This document shows positions 7,972 through 18,192 of a stretch of DNA of 37,694 nucleotides, one piece after another (the stretch's first letter is position 1; each line of letters starts with the position of its first letter). Where the stretch lies: the NCBI GenBank assembly GCA_026461385.1, contig JAPJNB010000240.1, forward strand, positions 1 through 37,694, read 5' to 3'. The stretch comes from Akkermansiaceae bacterium (GTDB lineage: Bacteria; Verrucomicrobiota; Verrucomicrobiia; Verrucomicrobiales; Akkermansiaceae). The translations under genes were made by a program, and so were the position numbers. The notes under the pieces are model-generated. The model was given only the letters and a program-made list of their open reading frames with translations. It was not told the DNA's origin and did no database searches.

Positions 7972-10900
7972 ATGATTCATTTATCTCTTCCGGGGCATCG
8001 TATTTTGCAGCTTCGATTTTTCACGCTCCCATTTTTTGTGTCATCACTTGCGACATCGAAGCCCGTGGTGATCTGGGCGTCGGATCCGGTTCAAGCAGGT
8101 GAATCGGTCATGGTCCGCGGCGATGACTTCGGGTCTAAACCTGGTGTCGAAATTTCGATTTCGAAAAATGGTAAATCTAGTGACTGGTGCCCCGCGCCTG
8201 TCTTCCAACAGACCGCCACCACGCTCAAGTTTGGTCTACCAGAGAATATTGGCGATGGCATTGTCTCGTTTCGAATCAAGCATGAGAGCGAGATTTCTGA
8301 GGTGAATGTGGTCAATGCCCCTAAGGTCTGGTGGATTCAGGGTGACGAGACAGAGACCGCGACCCCAGGCGGATGGTTGAGGTTATTTGGTCTCAATATG
8401 AACTTGCATCCCGGTGCGAGGCTTATCTTGAAATCGGCTGATGACTCAGTGAATCTGACACCTGTTAGAATTGATGAATTTGCGTTGAATGTGAAGCTTC
8501 CTGCTAGTTTAAGGGCTGGAGTCTATTCGATTCGTTTCGAAAATGGTCTTGTGCATCCAAGTGCTGCTTTGGCTGTGGGAAATTTCACGATCGCACCAAA
8601 GCGATCGTTCAAAGATTCTAAGTTTGACGTGATTGATTTTGGGGCAGTTCCAGCAGAGCCTGGGTACCTGCAATACACCACTGCGATGATGGCCGAGGGG
8701 CAGGTTGATAGCGCGGATGCCGTACAGCGTGCGGTCGATGCAGCAGGAAAAGCGGGTGGTGGAGTGGTAACCCTTCCGCGCGGGATCTTCGTGCTTTCCC
8801 ATGGAATCACGATGCCGGTGAATGTCACCCTGAGGGGCGCGGGAAAGGATCTAACGGTGCTTTCCTACGTGGATGACATGCTTCCCCGCCAGCAAAAGAC
8901 CAGCAAACTTTATTGGGGTGCCCAGCAGTATGAGCCAATTCAAGCACCTGACACTCCGCCTCATCCATTCCTCATTCGCGGATTGGGGCACTTCGCGGTG
9001 GAAGACATGGCGATCTATGCGATCAATCACCAAGCGGGTATTCTATCGGAGTTGCCCATGTTTTCGCCCGATGCCGGTCATGTTACTGTGCGAAGGGTGA
9101 TCATGCGGCTTGATCGATTCATCAATAACGAGAAGTCTGACCGCCACTACACCAACGCCGAAGAGGTTTTCCTGAAGCGTTGGAAAGACATTCGGAGAAT
9201 GGGTGCCATCGATCTCGGTGGACCTAACAATCAGATCACCGATTGTGATATCTATTCATCGACTCAAGTCTTAATGCTAAATGGTTCATCTGGCTACATA
9301 GCCCGCAACAAGTTTTCTGCCACACCGCATCACTGGACGATTTTTGGACGCCGTACGGAAAAGGTGATCTTCGAGGATAACGATTGCTCGGATGGTGGGG
9401 TGAGCTTGAACAGCGTCCATGACATGGTGACCAATGACGGCAAGACGCGCATCCCAAGCATCTACTCACGCGAAATTTACATCGCGCGCAATACGATGAA
9501 GGACAGCTTTCGTGGGGATCGCGATGGTGGGTTCAACTCGGATTTCCACGCACCCGTTGGAATTTACACGGGCAACGTCGCCACATGTGATGGAACGCAG
9601 CTCGAGCTTCCTCGCGAGACAAACGTCTCCGATTTTGCTTCAACTTGGAAAGGAGCCGTGGTGGTGGTGCTCGATGGAAAAGGGGCGGGCCAATATCGCT
9701 CGCTCATGGGCGGCGAAGGAAAACACCTGATCGTCGATCGGCCGTGGGACGTGCCGCTTGACACCACTTCCTTCATCTCTGTTTGCAAGGCCCTCGACCA
9801 TGTGATCGCGGTCGGCAACGAAGCGCACGATGCTGGAAATACCGTGCTTTTTTGGTGCGGCGGCATTGAGGTGGTCGCTGCTAGAAATAAGTCCGTCCGC
9901 GCGGGAGCCATTGAGCAAACAACCTTGTCCTATGAGGGCCAAGTGCTTCCAGGATTGCGGGCTCAGTTTTTTGATAACGAAATCACCGAGGGAATCAGCT
10001 GGGGCGCATCGTTCATTTTTCCACGTGGTGCGTTCATCGGTTCAATCACCTATCCACCGATCTACAACGATCGAAAATTGCAAGCGGAAGCCGGCAAGCC
10101 GGTGACCGCACCGGACTACCATGGGCCGATGGCATTAGAACAAGTGTTCCGCCGGAATCATATTGCGAATAACGGGCGTTTCATGGTGGGTGGAAATGTT
10201 CAGAACATCCTTTTCGAAAATGGAACCGTTCGGAATGCAGAGATTGGTGTGGAGGTGACGAGTCGTGGCGGTCGATGGGCGGACTTCCTTGATGGTGGAC
10301 CCTCGGATATCCTTGCCCGCAACAATCAATTCGAGAATGTAACAATCCCATATGCGGGTGATCGTCTCAACCAAACGAAAATGATACCAGAAGTGCAAGC
10401 CAGTAACTCTGCTACCCTTCCAGTGCCTAATGAAAAAGCGGGTTGGCTGAGGCGTCACGATTCAATCAATGAGCGTGCAGCGCAGGGTAACGTCGATTTG
10501 ATTTATCTAGGAGACTCAATTGTACAGAACTTCGAAAAACAGGGCAGGGATGTTTGGAATCGCTACTATTCGCATCGCAACGCACTGAATCTAGGCATCA
10601 GCGGGGATCGAACCCAACATTTGCTTTGGCGGCTCGACCACGGAAATGTCGACGGCATTTCACCGAAGTTAGCGATCGTCATGATCGGTCAAAACAACGG
10701 TGGTCACAACACGGCAAGTGAGATCGCTGATGGGATCACGGCGGTCGTACAGCGTCTCAAGTCCAAACTTCCGGACACCAAGATTCTTCTGTTAGGGATT
10801 TTTCAACGACGTGAAAAACCGACTCCAGAGCGGAGTGTCCTTGATGAGGCGAATTCCAAGATCGCGACGTTGGCAGACGACGATAAAGTTTTTTATATGA

Positions 10901-11076
10901 ATATTAACTCGATTTTCCTTCGTTCTGACGGAACCATTCCAAGTGAATTGATGCCTGACTTTGAACATCCGAGTCCGCACGGACACCGTGTTTGGGCGGA
11001 AGCGATCGAGTCAAAAGTGGCCGAACTCATGGGAGATGAACGTGTTCCTGGCCTAAGTGAGCTCATGGTGCGATAA
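7972..11076 (+). CDS. Secreted pectate-lyase-like beta-helix fused to SGNH esterase
   Basis: A 1034-aa two-enzyme-type fusion. After a signal peptide (about 1-30), residues ~35-215 form Ig/IPT-like beta domains. From 219 (FDVIDFGAVPAE) there is a pectate-lyase-superfamily right-handed beta-helix, with the SADAVQRAVDAAGKAGGGVVTLP signature region of the Pectate_lyase_3 type, running to about 820. Residues ~835-1034 are a GDSL/SGNH acylhydrolase of the platelet-activating-factor acetylhydrolase-like type: G847-D848-S849, GISGDR at 875-880, GQNN at 906-909 (usually GTNN), and D996/H999. The likely role is binding or cleaving a polysaccharide backbone and removing acetyl groups from it, outside the cytoplasm. 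It starts 38 bp after the upstream SGNH gene, suggesting one transcript. The polysaccharide is not deducible; pectin-like is a guess. Confidence 0.88.
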   Translation: MIHLSLPGHRILQLRFFTLPFFVSSLATSKPVVIWASDPVQAGESVMVRGDDFGSKPGVEISISKNGKSSDWCPAPVFQQTATTLKFGLPENIGDGIVSFRIKHESEISEVNVVNAPKVWWIQGDETETATPGGWLRLFGLNMNLHPGARLILKSADDSVNLTPVRIDEFALNVKLPASLRAGVYSIRFENGLVHPSAALAVGNFTIAPKRSFKDSKFDVIDFGAVPAEPGYLQYTTAMMAEGQVDSADAVQRAVDAAGKAGGGVVTLPRGIFVLSHGITMPVNVTLRGAGKDLTVLSYVDDMLPRQQKTSKLYWGAQQYEPIQAPDTPPHPFLIRGLGHFAVEDMAIYAINHQAGILSELPMFSPDAGHVTVRRVIMRLDRFINNEKSDRHYTNAEEVFLKRWKDIRRMGAIDLGGPNNQITDCDIYSSTQVLMLNGSSGYIARNKFSATPHHWTIFGRRTEKVIFEDNDCSDGGVSLNSVHDMVTNDGKTRIPSIYSREIYIARNTMKDSFRGDRDGGFNSDFHAPVGIYTGNVATCDGTQLELPRETNVSDFASTWKGAVVVVLDGKGAGQYRSLMGGEGKHLIVDRPWDVPLDTTSFISVCKALDHVIAVGNEAHDAGNTVLFWCGGIEVVAARNKSVRAGAIEQTTLSYEGQVLPGLRAQFFDNEITEGISWGASFIFPRGAFIGSITYPPIYNDRKLQAEAGKPVTAPDYHGPMALEQVFRRNHIANNGRFMVGGNVQNILFENGTVRNAEIGVEVTSRGGRWADFLDGGPSDILARNNQFENVTIPYAGDRLNQTKMIPEVQASNSATLPVPNEKAGWLRRHDSINERAAQGNVDLIYLGDSIVQNFEKQGRDVWNRYYSHRNALNLGISGDRTQHLLWRLDHGNVDGISPKLAIVMIGQNNGGHNTASEIADGITAVVQRLKSKLPDTKILLLGIFQRREKPTPERSVLDEANSKIATLADDDKVFYMNINSIFLRSDGTIPSELMPDFEHPSPHGHRVWAEAIESKVAELMGDERVPGLSELMVR

Positions 11077-11122
11077 TTTCTGTTCACGCATGAGTGCCTA
11101 TTGATTTTACTGCTCCTCTCCG

Positions 11123-12682
11123 ATGCGATACTCAATTTTAGCGATCTTCCTTTTTTTCATTCATTCATCGCTTGCCCACGCGGCTAAATTCGCAGATGTG
11201 ATTGTCTATGCAGCCACTCCTGGAGGAATCACTGCGGGGATCGCAGCGGCAAAACAGGGTGTGAAAGTGCTGGTGCTTGAGCCTGGAAACCACGTGGGTG
11301 GGATGCTTTCGGGGGGGCTTGGGCGTACCGATATGGATCGGCAAGAGAGGGTCATCGGTGGTCTCGCATTGGAATTTTTCCGTAGGGTGGGGGAGCATTA
11401 CGGCAGCAAAGTCGCTTGGACCTTTGAACCCCATGTCGCGGAAGATTCATTCAAGGCGATGCTTAAAGACGAAAACGTCCAAGTCGTGTTTGGTTCGGCA
11501 ATTCAGTCAGCATCGAAAGATGGAAATCAGATCCGCTCTCTAACCACAACGATGGGCGAAGTTTATACTGCCGGAGTTTTCATTGATGCGAGCTATGAGG
11601 GAGATCTTTTGAAGGCCGCAGGGGTTTCCTACGCAGTCGGTCGTGAGAGTCGGACGTTGTACGGTGAACCACTTGCGGGTCGTCGGGAGTTCATTCGTGG
11701 AAACCACCAAGTGAACTTTCCGATTTCGCCATGGAAGGATGGTCACCTGCTTCCTTATGTTACTGCAGAAGAGGATCTCGCTGCGGCGGGTGTCGGGGAT
11801 GGTAAGATTCAGGCTTACTGCTTCCGGTTATGTCTAACCGATGTTCCTGAGAATCGCCTTCCGATCACCAAACCTGTTGGCTATGACCCAGGACGCTACG
11901 AGCTGCTACGTCGCTGTTTTGAAGTGGGTGGCGAAAAAGTCGATAGTCCAGTGGGTACCACTCGGATGCCTAACGGAAAATGTGATTCAAACAGTTCCGC
12001 ACCGATCTCGACCAATCTCTTGGGAGCAAGTCAGGATTATCCAGAAGGCAGTCCCGAGCGGCGAAGCCAGATTTGGAAGGAACACCTCGATTGGGCACAT
12101 GGTTTGCTCTATTTCGTACAGAATGATCCATGCGTGCCCGAGTCGATCCGCACCAAGTACCTTCAGTGGGGCCTGTGTAAGGATGAGTTTATTGATACCG
12201 GGGGCTGGCCACACCAGCTATACATTCGCGAAGCTCGCCGGATGAAGGGCGAATACATCCTGAGCCAACATGACCTCACGACCCAACTACGTAAGGATGA
12301 TCGGATCGGTATGGCGGGCTACAATATTGACATCCGTGAAATTCAATGGGTCTCGCTTCGCACCTTCTTTTTCCCAAAGGCAGAGGATCAAGTTTACATG
12401 GAAGGCTATTTGAGCCAACCGGTTGAACCATGGGACATCCCGTACCGTGCGCTTCTGCCGCGTGAATCCGAGTGTCGAAATCTGATCGTTCCTGTGTGCG
12501 TGAGTGCCTCAACCGTGGCAAACGCATCCTTCAGAATGGAGCCCCAATATATGATCACCGGCCAGGCTGCAGGAATCGCCGCAGCGATGGCAGCCCGTGA
12601 ATCGAAAAATGTTCACGAAGTCTCCATGAAAGCATTGCAGCAATGTCTGCGGACTGAAGGTCAAATTCTCGATCTTAAATGA
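11123..12682 (+). CDS. Secreted FAD-dependent oxidoreductase
   Basis: A 519-aa flavoprotein of the FAD_oxidored family that is very common near polysaccharide genes in Verrucomicrobia, Planctomycetes and Bacteroidetes (often mis-annotated as xanthan lyase-like). Residues 1-21 are a signal peptide. The Rossmann beta-alpha-beta follows at once: DVIVYAATPGGITAGIAAA, then VLVLEP and HVGGMLSGGLG. The C-terminal FAD segment is at about 470-495 (ITGQAAGIAAAMA). The reaction is unknown; oxidation of a sugar or removal of an oxidised sugar product is an inference. It is the last gene of the + strand run, 46 bp after the beta-helix/SGNH gene. It converges on the SGNH gene of the opposite strand with only 15 bp between stop codons. 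Confidence 0.85.
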   Translation: MRYSILAIFLFFIHSSLAHAAKFADVIVYAATPGGITAGIAAAKQGVKVLVLEPGNHVGGMLSGGLGRTDMDRQERVIGGLALEFFRRVGEHYGSKVAWTFEPHVAEDSFKAMLKDENVQVVFGSAIQSASKDGNQIRSLTTTMGEVYTAGVFIDASYEGDLLKAAGVSYAVGRESRTLYGEPLAGRREFIRGNHQVNFPISPWKDGHLLPYVTAEEDLAAAGVGDGKIQAYCFRLCLTDVPENRLPITKPVGYDPGRYELLRRCFEVGGEKVDSPVGTTRMPNGKCDSNSSAPISTNLLGASQDYPEGSPERRSQIWKEHLDWAHGLLYFVQNDPCVPESIRTKYLQWGLCKDEFIDTGGWPHQLYIREARRMKGEYILSQHDLTTQLRKDDRIGMAGYNIDIREIQWVSLRTFFFPKAEDQVYMEGYLSQPVEPWDIPYRALLPRESECRNLIVPVCVSASTVANASFRMEPQYMITGQAAGIAAAMAARESKNVHEVSMKALQQCLRTEGQILDLK

Positions 12683-12697
12683 CGTGAATCCGTCAGG

Positions 12698-13432
12698 TCA
12701 GTGAGACTTGCTCTCATGAGCGATGGTGAGTTTTTTGATGATCGAGGCAGTGGCAGCATCGGCTAGAATCTTGTATGCTGGCTCCGTCCAATGAAATTGA
12801 TCCCCCTTGGAGAGATCCACGTGTAATGTTAAGATTGAATAAAAGTCATTCACCAAGATGTGATTGCGCTCCATCACGAAAGCGGCCATTCGGTTGTGTT
12901 CGATAATGGTGGGGTTGATTAACGGATCGAGTGTCCTCGGAATATCCTTGGATACCACCGGTGTCGTATTCGCCCAAATAACTTGTGCATCGGGGGAATG
13001 GCGTACAATTACATCGAGCAATGATTGGGTGAGTGGTTCGTAGGCACCCGATGGAATCCTGCCTTCTTGAAAACCATGCAAACCCGTATTGATATGAATC
13101 ACTGAAAATGGCCCGTGAAGGAGAACCTCCGCAAGCCGGTGGTTGTAGTTCTCAGACTGATAGTAGGGATTCGTCCATGTATCGACGTTTGCCTTGCCCT
13201 CTAGTGATTGAATCACCAATTTTCGATAGCCAATTAGGATGGAGTCGCCGACGAGTAGAACGCGGGGTAATTTGGGATCGAGATGCGAAGATTGCTGATA
13301 CTTCCAATTTCCTCCTTGTGCTTGAACTCTCCGATCTTTTTCAACTGGAGCATCCTCTGCTGCGCACGATGCGGAGTATAAGCAGGCGAGTGAAAACAAT
13401 GTTAGGAAATGTTGTGAGTGCTTGATACTCAT
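12698..13432 (-). CDS. Secreted SGNH/GDSL-type hydrolase
   Basis: A 244-aa predicted secreted esterase. The signal peptide is MSIKHSQHFLTLFSLACLYS and onwards, ending near SCAAED. Catalytic residues are visible: G62-D63-S64 in VLLVGDS, the block NTGLHG, and D211-x-x-H214 (DQFHW) followed by EPAYKILADAA. The frame stays open upstream to 13537, but that extension would overlap the upstream gene and hide the signal peptide, so ATG 13432 is chosen. It is a paralogue of the protein at 7053-7934 but keeps the catalytic Asp that the other seems to lack. It is the last gene of a three-gene minus-strand operon with the beta-helix mosaic and the GH2 glycosidase. The role is probably de-esterification of the same polysaccharide. 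Confidence 0.85.
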   Translation of the reverse strand: MSIKHSQHFLTLFSLACLYSASCAAEDAPVEKDRRVQAQGGNWKYQQSSHLDPKLPRVLLVGDSILIGYRKLVIQSLEGKANVDTWTNPYYQSENYNHRLAEVLLHGPFSVIHINTGLHGFQEGRIPSGAYEPLTQSLLDVIVRHSPDAQVIWANTTPVVSKDIPRTLDPLINPTIIEHNRMAAFVMERNHILVNDFYSILTLHVDLSKGDQFHWTEPAYKILADAATASIIKKLTIAHESKSH

Positions 13433-13476
13433 TAAAAAGTGGGGCTTTAGGACGTTTGGATTCGAACTATTATAGG

Positions 13477-16400
13477 TTAATGAGCGAAACGAAGGCGCAT
13501 GTACTGGCTTTTCGGCGCGGGACTCGACAGGGTGCATGTAGCTCTAATAGTTTCAATGTCACCCTGCGTCCCAAGGACTTCCAGTGTCACGGCTGACCAG
13601 TTCATTAGGTCGTTTGAGGTTTCTGCGCGATAGGAAACATCGTCCGTATTCGCAGGGCGACTGAACGTGAGTGAAATTGAATTTTGGCCTCGGGATACTG
13701 TTGGAGCTGGGCCAGCCTGATGGGGATCACTGCCAAGTGCATACTCACAGAGGTTGCTGAGTCCATCTTGGTCCGGGTCAGCTGTGGAAGCTGATAAATC
13801 ATTCAATATCTCGGATGCCGTGAAATTCTGAATCAGCCACGAATTGAAGGTTCGGGTACCTTTGCGTATGACCAAAGTCCTGTTAGATGTTCCTTGGTAA
13901 TTTGGATCTTGTATCGTCGAAATCACATCATAAGTGCCCGCATGAATTGGCAACGATGCCGAGCCATTGTAGGTTGTTAGAACAACCAAACCAAGAGGAC
14001 TTGTCGTTACAGTCGCAGATTTTTGGCTTCCATCCGATACCTGATCAAGGTTGCTGAGCGTGACATCAGCGTTTGCCTTTGCGATGACCATGATTGCGGT
14101 TGTGTTACCTGAATAGTTCGAGGCGACGATGGTTCCAGTAATCGGGTAGCTTCCTGCATTGACAGGCATCGCAGAAGTTCCATTTAGAGTGAGTGTTGCG
14201 GGCAGATTCTCGGGAAGCGTCCCGTAGGATGGTGATTTTGCGGTACCGTTGTAGGTTGCCGTCAAGTTACCGAGCTCGATTGAGGCCACCGCTTTGGCAA
14301 TGACCAACGAGCCACTTGCGGTTCCCGCGTAGTTTGCATCATGGATCGTTCCGACCACTGCGTAAGTTCCTGCTGCGGCGGGGATCGTTGCTGAACCATT
14401 GTAGGTGAAATTCACGGTTAGGCCACTTGGTGTCGTCGTTGCTGAAGCCGACTTGGAAGTGCCATCGTAAGTTGGCGACAAGCTGCCAAGGGAAATGCTG
14501 GCGGGTTGTTTTGAAACCGATAAATTTACGGAGTTGCTGGAGGCAAGGTTTCCTATCAAGGCCGCAGGTGCTGTGGAAAGGCGTGCGACCTCCTGATCTG
14601 TTAGAGGTGCATTGAAGACTGCCAAATCCGCGAATGATCCGTTGAAGGATTTGTACCAGTATGTATTGGAAGTGCTAGGAATTGAGCCGAAAAATATCGG
14701 TGAAGTCGAGTCGAAGGTGAGTGAGAACGATGAGTCGCTTGCAACACGGTTTCCTTCGGTGTAAAGGTTGAGGGTGCCACCATTTCGAACGACTGAAAAG
14801 TGGTGCCACGCCCCAGTGGTCAGGGGCGTGCCTATCGTGACATCATTGCTAGTGCTCCAATTGCTGAGTGAAAGCGTCGTGTTCCCTGCGGGAAATGAGA
14901 GCGCAAAGTCTTTGGTGGAACTAGTTAGGTTGTTTGCACCAAGATGAAAAACAACGTCTTGATCGGCCGTGCTCGTGCGCTTGCACCATCCTGAGACGGT
15001 CCAATTGCCAGTTTGAAAATTCAGATCGGATGAGGTGAATGTACGCTGTAGTCTGGCCGAGCCTCCACTCGAACTTTGGAATAGGCTGAGAGATTGCGTT
15101 AGATAGGCTGATAGAGAGGAAGGAGTGTCGGTAACGTAAGTAAAAGTGCCGTTCCCGAATGCGGTTAGGGTACCATCGCGCCCACCCCCTGAAACATCCG
15201 TTGCAATACCGTCGGTTGCAACATCCGGTGCCTGAAAATCGTAATTTGCAAGGAGTCTTGGATCCATCGCTCTGTCGGAGACATTGTAGGTAAATGTAGC
15301 ATTCCCGACGTGATTCTGAAACGGGGTGAATCGGACGGTGTGTCCATCACTCAGCAACGATGCATTGCCATTCGTAGCACTCGTGATACTGAATCGTAGC
15401 GCTGCCGAGGAGGTCTCTGGATCAGATGCCACCGTGCGTAGGTCGAAGTCGATCGATTGATTGGTATAGCAGAGCGCGCTTCCAAGATTTGCGATTGGAT
15501 AATCTTCGACAGGCCTGAAGGTTACCACGAATGTTTTTGATGCGGTGAGTCGTCCGTCGCTAATCGTGATGGTGATGCTTGATGAACCGTTCTGATTGGC
15601 GGAGGGCGTAATCGTCAAAGAGCGAGCCCCACCAGAACCAGAAAGCACTAAATTTGCGTTTGGCACCAGCGAAGTGTTTGATGAAACCGCTGAAAGAGTG
15701 AGTGATTCCGCAGGAGTATCAATGTCAGAGATGTTCAAGGTGATGAGAGAGGTGGTTGTATCTTCGTCGGTGATCTGATCGCTTAGGGTAGCGATTGCAG
15801 GTGGGTCGTTCACCGGGGCGACCGTGACGGTAAAACTCTCACTGGCCGCAAGTAGGCCATCGCTGACTGAGATCGTGATCAGCGCTGAACCGTACTGGTT
15901 CGCTGCAGGAGTGACCGTGACGGTGCGGTTTGAGCTTGAGCCACCAAGCACCACGTTTGCTACCGGAACCAGTGTTGAATTTGATGAATTTTTGGTGAGG
16001 GTCAATGCGCTTGTTGCCGTTTCGGAGTCGCTGATGGTGAAGGGAATTGCTAGGGTTGCATTGTCTTCATCGACGCTCTGATCGCTGATCGATCCAATCG
16101 CAGGAACGGTATTGATTGCAACACTGGGTGAGTTGAAAAATACGGCAGAACTGATGGTATCGATGGAGACCGAATTCGTAGATAGATAATTTTGCGACCA
16201 GTAATTCTCTGTTCCTGCACCCTGCGAGTCGATTCCAGCACCATTGGTGTTGGTGATCGCGTTGTTGAAGCAGAAGTTGTGTTCGGTGGATAAGGTTGAA
16301 ACCGCCCCTGTACGAATGCCGCGATTGGTGCCGTAGTTGATGCTGTTTGAAAAAAATGTATTGTAAGACGTTGGGCCGACAGCGGTTGATTGAATGTTGA

Positions 16401-18189
16401 TTCCCATCGCATTGGTATTGCACACATTGCCAAACACTTGGTTGTGTTTGGCGGCTTCTTCAACAAAAATCCCTGTGCGGACGCTGCCGTTGGCGGTGTT
16501 GAATTTCACGATGGAACCTCCCGTAAATGCATCGATATCAATTCCGTCCATGTTGACGTTTGATGCGAAGTTATCAGTAATGATAAAGGATGCGGAACCG
16601 CCTTTAGTCCAGATTCCGCGTGCAGCGCCTCCGTCGACCGAGCAATAGCCAACAATGCAAGGCGTGCCACCGGCATTGAATGCGATGATATCTGATCCTC
16701 CGACACGAGTGGCTTTGGCACCGAAGTTTTTTAGTGTGATGTGATCGAGAAGAACCCTGGAACAACCATCAAACGCAAGGCCATTTCGGCCGGTTGTATT
16801 CGCTCCATCAATCGTTCCACCTGAGATTGATACATAATCGAGGTTCAGTCCTGTCATCGCGGCGACACCACTATTTAAAGTGATCGTGCCATTGATGATG
16901 ACGCAGGTATTGGATGCGAGCACGAGGGTGGCATCGCCAGTAATTTGTGTTGCGTTGAGCCTTAGCACGGTCACCGCGTCTGGATTGGCTGCTCGCGATG
17001 CATCGTAGAGGCCTTGGATCTGTGAAATGGATGTTGCTGACGTATTGATCTCAATGCGGGATCTGCCATTCATGATCGCTTCCGAGTGATCGTTCGGCTT
17101 GGTTGGTGGATAGAAATAGCGTTGGTTGGAAGCCGATAGAGGCGCACTGGTGGAAATGATATTGTGATTCGTATTTGTGCCTGAAACGACAAGGGGAGAG
17201 GTTACTCCGTTCGAGAACTTGTTGTCGTAAATGGTTTGCCCATTTCCACCCAAGTCGATGCCACGAGTTGCATTTTGGAGGTCATTCGACACCAGCATAT
17301 TGCGTTCACTTGCCGATCCTAACGAAATGCCTGTTGGGCATCCACTGCAGGAATTATTGCTCACGCGGTTCCACGTGGAATCCGGAATCGCGATGCCCAC
17401 CACGGCATTGTTCCTGCATTGGTTGTTGGCGACTGCGGCGCGAGAACTGGTTCCTATGAGAATTCCAATCCGGTTGTTATCGCATTGGTTTTCAATGCAA
17501 ATCGCCTGCGTGGTGTCGGCTAAGCGGATTCCCGACTGGTTGCTGACCCCCGAGACGTCGCAGCGAGTTACGGTGATTTCGTTATCAAATACGCTGCTGC
17601 CCAGGCCTTGGACAAAAATTCCATCTCGGCCAGTACCCGTAACGGTGATCGCGTCAAGATTCACTCGGCTGACACCCGCCGCCTCAACGCCGTAGGTATC
17701 AGTTGAATTTCCCACGAGGATGACGTCATTCACGCTTGCATAGCTTGCGCCAGGAGCGATCCGGATTAATGCGGTCGATGTAAAATTTGATAAGCTCGCT
17801 TCGAGTGTCGCACCGCCCCCCTTCAAACACATCCTCGACCCAAGGGTGAGCGGGGTGTTGGTCACGGGGTAGTTCGCCCCGGCCTTGAGGCAAATCAGAA
17901 TAATCTTAGTCGGTTGACTCAAGCGCGCAGCATCAATCAGTGGTTGAAGGCTTGCGATTGATCCTGAAGTGTCATTGATAGTGACTACACTTTCGCTGCT
18001 TGGTTGTTGATAAAATGTGCTGTTAGGTATGGTGTAGAGCGAGTTCCGGACACCTTGCTGACTGAATGCGTGAGGTGTAGCAAACCAAAAGGCCAGCAGA
18101 GCGATGAGGGCAAGACGATATTTGGGAAATGCCGTGTTCCTTCCATGGCTGTACTTTGACCGAAATGCGAAATGGATTTTCTGGGTCAT
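13477..18189 (-). CDS. Giant secreted double beta-helix / cadherin-like / LamG / MBG mosaic protein
   Basis: A 1570-aa mosaic. The signal peptide is about residues 1-44 (RLALIALLAFWFATPHAFSQ). Residues ~55-345 and ~375-690 are two right-handed parallel beta-helix (NosD/PbH1-type) domains that resemble each other (PLIDAARLS and IQGLYDASRAAN starts). Residues ~695-890 are two cadherin-like DEDxTT repeats (SDQSVDED, SDQITDED), and a third related module lies at ~895-970. Residues ~981-1195 are a LamG/concanavalin-like jelly roll (LLANYDF). Residues ~1205-1440 hold at least three MBG-type repeats (YNGSATIPAAAGTYxV pattern). The C-terminal ~100 residues carry D1471-P-D-Q-D-G then NLCEY, the same tail type as the protein at 297-3515. 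It starts 3 bp after the GH2 stop codon, so the two are co-transcribed. It is likely a polysaccharide-binding or lyase-like surface protein; catalysis is unproven. Confidence 0.87.
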   Translation of the reverse strand: MTQKIHFAFRSKYSHGRNTAFPKYRLALIALLAFWFATPHAFSQQGVRNSLYTIPNSTFYQQPSSESVVTINDTSGSIASLQPLIDAARLSQPTKIILICLKAGANYPVTNTPLTLGSRMCLKGGGATLEASLSNFTSTALIRIAPGASYASVNDVILVGNSTDTYGVEAAGVSRVNLDAITVTGTGRDGIFVQGLGSSVFDNEITVTRCDVSGVSNQSGIRLADTTQAICIENQCDNNRIGILIGTSSRAAVANNQCRNNAVVGIAIPDSTWNRVSNNSCSGCPTGISLGSASERNMLVSNDLQNATRGIDLGGNGQTIYDNKFSNGVTSPLVVSGTNTNHNIISTSAPLSASNQRYFYPPTKPNDHSEAIMNGRSRIEINTSATSISQIQGLYDASRAANPDAVTVLRLNATQITGDATLVLASNTCVIINGTITLNSGVAAMTGLNLDYVSISGGTIDGANTTGRNGLAFDGCSRVLLDHITLKNFGAKATRVGGSDIIAFNAGGTPCIVGYCSVDGGAARGIWTKGGSASFIITDNFASNVNMDGIDIDAFTGGSIVKFNTANGSVRTGIFVEEAAKHNQVFGNVCNTNAMGINIQSTAVGPTSYNTFFSNSINYGTNRGIRTGAVSTLSTEHNFCFNNAITNTNGAGIDSQGAGTENYWSQNYLSTNSVSIDTISSAVFFNSPSVAINTVPAIGSISDQSVDEDNATLAIPFTISDSETATSALTLTKNSSNSTLVPVANVVLGGSSSNRTVTVTPAANQYGSALITISVSDGLLAASESFTVTVAPVNDPPAIATLSDQITDEDTTTSLITLNISDIDTPAESLTLSAVSSNTSLVPNANLVLSGSGGARSLTITPSANQNGSSSITITISDGRLTASKTFVVTFRPVEDYPIANLGSALCYTNQSIDFDLRTVASDPETSSAALRFSITSATNGNASLLSDGHTVRFTPFQNHVGNATFTYNVSDRAMDPRLLANYDFQAPDVATDGIATDVSGGGRDGTLTAFGNGTFTYVTDTPSSLSAYLTQSLSLFQSSSGGSARLQRTFTSSDLNFQTGNWTVSGWCKRTSTADQDVVFHLGANNLTSSTKDFALSFPAGNTTLSLSNWSTSNDVTIGTPLTTGAWHHFSVVRNGGTLNLYTEGNRVASDSSFSLTFDSTSPIFFGSIPSTSNTYWYKSFNGSFADLAVFNAPLTDQEVARLSTAPAALIGNLASSNSVNLSVSKQPASISLGSLSPTYDGTSKSASATTTPSGLTVNFTYNGSATIPAAAGTYAVVGTIHDANYAGTASGSLVIAKAVASIELGNLTATYNGTAKSPSYGTLPENLPATLTLNGTSAMPVNAGSYPITGTIVASNYSGNTTAIMVIAKANADVTLSNLDQVSDGSQKSATVTTSPLGLVVLTTYNGSASLPIHAGTYDVISTIQDPNYQGTSNRTLVIRKGTRTFNSWLIQNFTASEILNDLSASTADPDQDGLSNLCEYALGSDPHQAGPAPTVSRGQNSISLTFSRPANTDDVSYRAETSNDLMNWSAVTLEVLGTQGDIETIRATCTLSSPAPKSQYMRLRFAH

Positions 18190-18192
18190 TCG

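Noticed and set aside
12680-12700. Hairpin TGACG...CGTCA between the convergent oxidoreductase and SGNH genes
   Set aside because: Stem of only 5 bp without a T-run on either strand; not enough for a terminator call.
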